Shown piece by piece: positions 5,877-7,403 of a DNA stretch of 7,403 nucleotides. The notes under the pieces are model-generated. The model was not told the DNA's origin. It saw only the letters and a program-made list of their open reading frames with translations, and searched no databases. Source of the stretch: Prevotella sp. CAG:1092 (GTDB lineage Bacteria; Bacteroidota; Bacteroidia; Bacteroidales; Bacteroidaceae). Made by a program: the position numbers and the translations under genes. Position 1 is the stretch's first letter, and each line of letters starts with the position of its first letter. The stretch covers positions 1 to 7,403 of the forward strand of contig HF994119.1 in the NCBI GenBank assembly GCA_000436915.1, written 5' to 3'.

Positions 5877-5908
5877 CAAAGTTAATCATTATCATCGAGA
5901 AATGCAAA
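5877..5908 (-). promoter_or_regulatory. Promoter of the small exported protein-DUF3256 operon
   Basis: On the minus strand TTTG (5908-5905) is followed after 20 bases by TAACTTTG (5884-5877), a full match to the Bacteroidota pattern. The ATG at 5836 lies about 40 bases downstream, a normal leader length. The position also rules out the longer reading frame beginning at 5872, which would start at or before the transcription start. Confidence 0.8.
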
Positions 5909-6004
5909 AGAGAAACGATATTCTATTTCCCTTAAGCTTTATAAGAAGAACGCAAATGCAGTACAAAGTTAGGCGTTTATATCGGGAAATTGAATTATTT
6001 TAGC

Positions 6005-6012
6005 TACTTTTG
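6005..6012 (+). promoter_or_regulatory. Probable -7 box of the ABC-F gene
   Basis: TACTTTTG is a perfect TAnnTTTG match 37 bases before the ATG at 6050. I see no TTTG box at 19-21 bases upstream, so the promoter is supported only by one element. The rest of 5909-6004 holds no other feature I can support. Confidence 0.55.
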
Positions 6013-6049
6013 CAAAGTTTTTCAAAATAAGCACAGGAAAAAAGAAAAT

Positions 6050-7403
6050 ATGATTACAGTTGATGGACTGACCGTTGAATTCGGCGGCACCACCCTATTC
6101 AAAGACATTTCCTTCCAAATAAACGAGAAGGACCGTATAGCCCTCATGGGTAAAAATGGCGCAGGCAAAAGTACGCTGCTCAAGATAATAGCTGGCGTAC
6201 GACAAGCTACACGCGGCACTGTTTCCGCACCTAAGGATTGCGTCATAGCATATTTGCCACAGCACCTGATGACCGAAAACGGACGTACCGTTTTTGAAGA
6301 GACGTGCCAGGCTTTTGCTCATCTCCACGAGATGCAGGCAGAGATAGACAGCATCAACAACGAACTTGCCACTCGTACCGACTACGAGAGCGACGAATAT
6401 ATGCGACTCATAGAGAAAGTATCGACTCTATCAGAAAAATTCTATGCCATCGACATTACTCACTTCGAGGAAGACGTTGAGAAAACTCTTCTCGGTCTTG
6501 GATTCGAGCGCACAGACTTCAATCGTCCTACTAGCGAATTCTCAGGTGGTTGGCGTATGCGTATAGAACTTGCTAAATTGTTGCTAAAATCGCCAGACGT
6601 ACTACTTCTTGATGAGCCTACCAACCACCTTGACATAGAATCTATTGGTTGGTTGGAAGATTTCATTTGCAACAGCTCAAAAGCTGTAGTAGTGATAAGC
6701 CACGACCGCAAATTCGTAGACAACATCACTACACGTACCATCGAGGTTACCATGGGACGCATCTACGACTATAAAGCCACATATAGCCATTATTTGGAAT
6801 TGCGCAAGGAACGTCGTGAGCAGCAGATGAAACAATATGAGGAACAGCAGAAGATGATTGCTGAAACAAAGGATTTCATAGAACGTTTCAAAGGCACATA
6901 TTCAAAAACCTTCCAAGTGCAGAGCCGCGTAAAAATGCTTGAAAAACTTGAGCTAATTGAAGTTGACGAAGAAGACACCAGTCGTCTACGCTTAAAATTT
7001 CCACCAAGCCCACGCAGTGGTGCATATCCTGTACAGATGAGCGATGTGGCTATGGCATTCGACGGTAAGCAGATATTCAGCGGAGTAAACCTCACAGTAG
7101 AGCGTGGCGACAAGATTGCTTTTGTAGGTCGCAATGGTGAGGGTAAATCTACTCTTGTAAAATGTATCATGGGACAACTACATAACCAAGGCAAGCTGGA
7201 GCTCGGCCATAATGTGCAGATAGGCTACTTTGCTCAAAACCAAGCTTCGCTACTCGATGGCGAGTTTACGGTATTCCAGACAATCGACGAGGTTGCCAAA
7301 GGCGAGATTCGAAACAAGATACGCGACTTGCTTGGTGCCTTTATGTTTGGTGGCGAAGACTCTACCAAAAAGGTGAAAGTGCTCTCAGGTGGCGAGCGCA
7401 CAC
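6050..7403 (+). CDS. ABC-F family ATPase, C-terminal end cut off by window edge
   Basis: 451 complete codons are visible. It is a soluble tandem ABC ATPase without membrane segments. Domain 1 has Walker A GKNGAGKST (34-42), signature SGGW (165-168), Walker B LLLDEP (185-190), D-loop NHLD (192-195) and switch histidine H218. An alpha-helical charged linker follows (about 241-305, including FIERFKGTYSKTFQVQSR and KMLEKLE), the element that in ABC-F proteins reaches into the ribosomal E site toward the peptidyl-transferase centre. Domain 2 has Walker A GRNGEGKST (360-368), and its signature SGGER (446-450) lies at the very edge; Walker B and any C-terminal extension are outside. ABC-F proteins bind the ribosome to relieve stalls, regulate translation or protect from antibiotics. 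Linker and first-domain style suggest a housekeeping type (YheS/Uup/YbiT-like), but subfamily and any resistance role cannot be settled from this fragment. The start follows an A-rich stretch containing AGGAAA. Confidence 0.93.
   Translation, partial: MITVDGLTVEFGGTTLFKDISFQINEKDRIALMGKNGAGKSTLLKIIAGVRQATRGTVSAPKDCVIAYLPQHLMTENGRTVFEETCQAFAHLHEMQAEIDSINNELATRTDYESDEYMRLIEKVSTLSEKFYAIDITHFEEDVEKTLLGLGFERTDFNRPTSEFSGGWRMRIELAKLLLKSPDVLLLDEPTNHLDIESIGWLEDFICNSSKAVVVISHDRKFVDNITTRTIEVTMGRIYDYKATYSHYLELRKERREQQMKQYEEQQKMIAETKDFIERFKGTYSKTFQVQSRVKMLEKLELIEVDEEDTSRLRLKFPPSPRSGAYPVQMSDVAMAFDGKQIFSGVNLTVERGDKIAFVGRNGEGKSTLVKCIMGQLHNQGKLELGHNVQIGYFAQNQASLLDGEFTVFQTIDEVAKGEIRNKIRDLLGAFMFGGEDSTKKVKVLSGGERT

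Noticed and set aside
5964..5971. A second TAACTTTG box on the minus strand, the same 8 bases as the operon promoter 87 bases away
   Set aside because: There is no TTTG at 19-21 bases upstream, and the closer promoter already has both boxes. A weak extra promoter cannot be excluded, but the match alone is too short to claim.
6050..7403. ABC-F protein as an antibiotic resistance factor
   Set aside because: The visible linker and first-domain motifs look like housekeeping ABC-F proteins, the gene is flanked by ordinary chromosomal genes with no sign of mobility, and the C-terminal part is missing from the window.

Overview
The window looks like chromosomal DNA from a Prevotellaceae-type member of the Bacteroidota (Prevotella or Segatella). 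The reasons are the DUF4836 and DUF3256 proteins, which I know mainly from this phylum, A-rich start regions without clear Shine-Dalgarno sequences, and several matches to the Bacteroidota promoter pattern (TTTG, 19-21 bases, TAnnTTTG). The genus is an inference from style. I see no RNA genes, transposases, CRISPR array, defence genes or phage genes. Both ends cut through a gene.

Region 1 (1-2827, minus strand) reads in transcription order: an NHS-family major facilitator transporter, the 16S rRNA methyltransferase RsmE, and a DUF4836 lipoprotein that runs off the left edge. RsmE and the lipoprotein are 10 bases apart and probably co-transcribed. A long hairpin that pairs fully only in the minus-strand RNA separates the transporter from RsmE and probably ends or attenuates the transporter transcript.

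Region 2 (2828-4708) begins with a 244-base divergent intergenic region. It carries two copies of a 36-base direct repeat, and each copy contains the core of a minus-strand promoter aimed at the transporter. The first copy is also the left half of a large imperfect palindrome. On the plus strand follows a secreted GH28-type pectin hydrolase. Behind it lie short A/T-rich tandem repeats, a bidirectional terminator hairpin, and a second plus-strand terminator built over the 3' end of the convergent gene.

Region 3 (4679-5908, minus strand) holds two exported proteins of unknown function, a 156-residue protein and a DUF3256 protein, in one apparent operon behind a very good promoter match.

Region 4 (5909-7403) is the shared divergent promoter region and the first 451 codons of an ABC-F translation-type ATPase on the plus strand.

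Functionally this is a mixture of housekeeping (rRNA modification, ABC-F), cell-envelope proteins of unknown role, and a carbohydrate or nucleoside scavenging pair (GH28 and NHS transporter). The genes are ordinary for the group. The most interesting material is non-coding: the duplicated promoter repeat and the layered termination region. I did not find a recognisable new multi-gene system.
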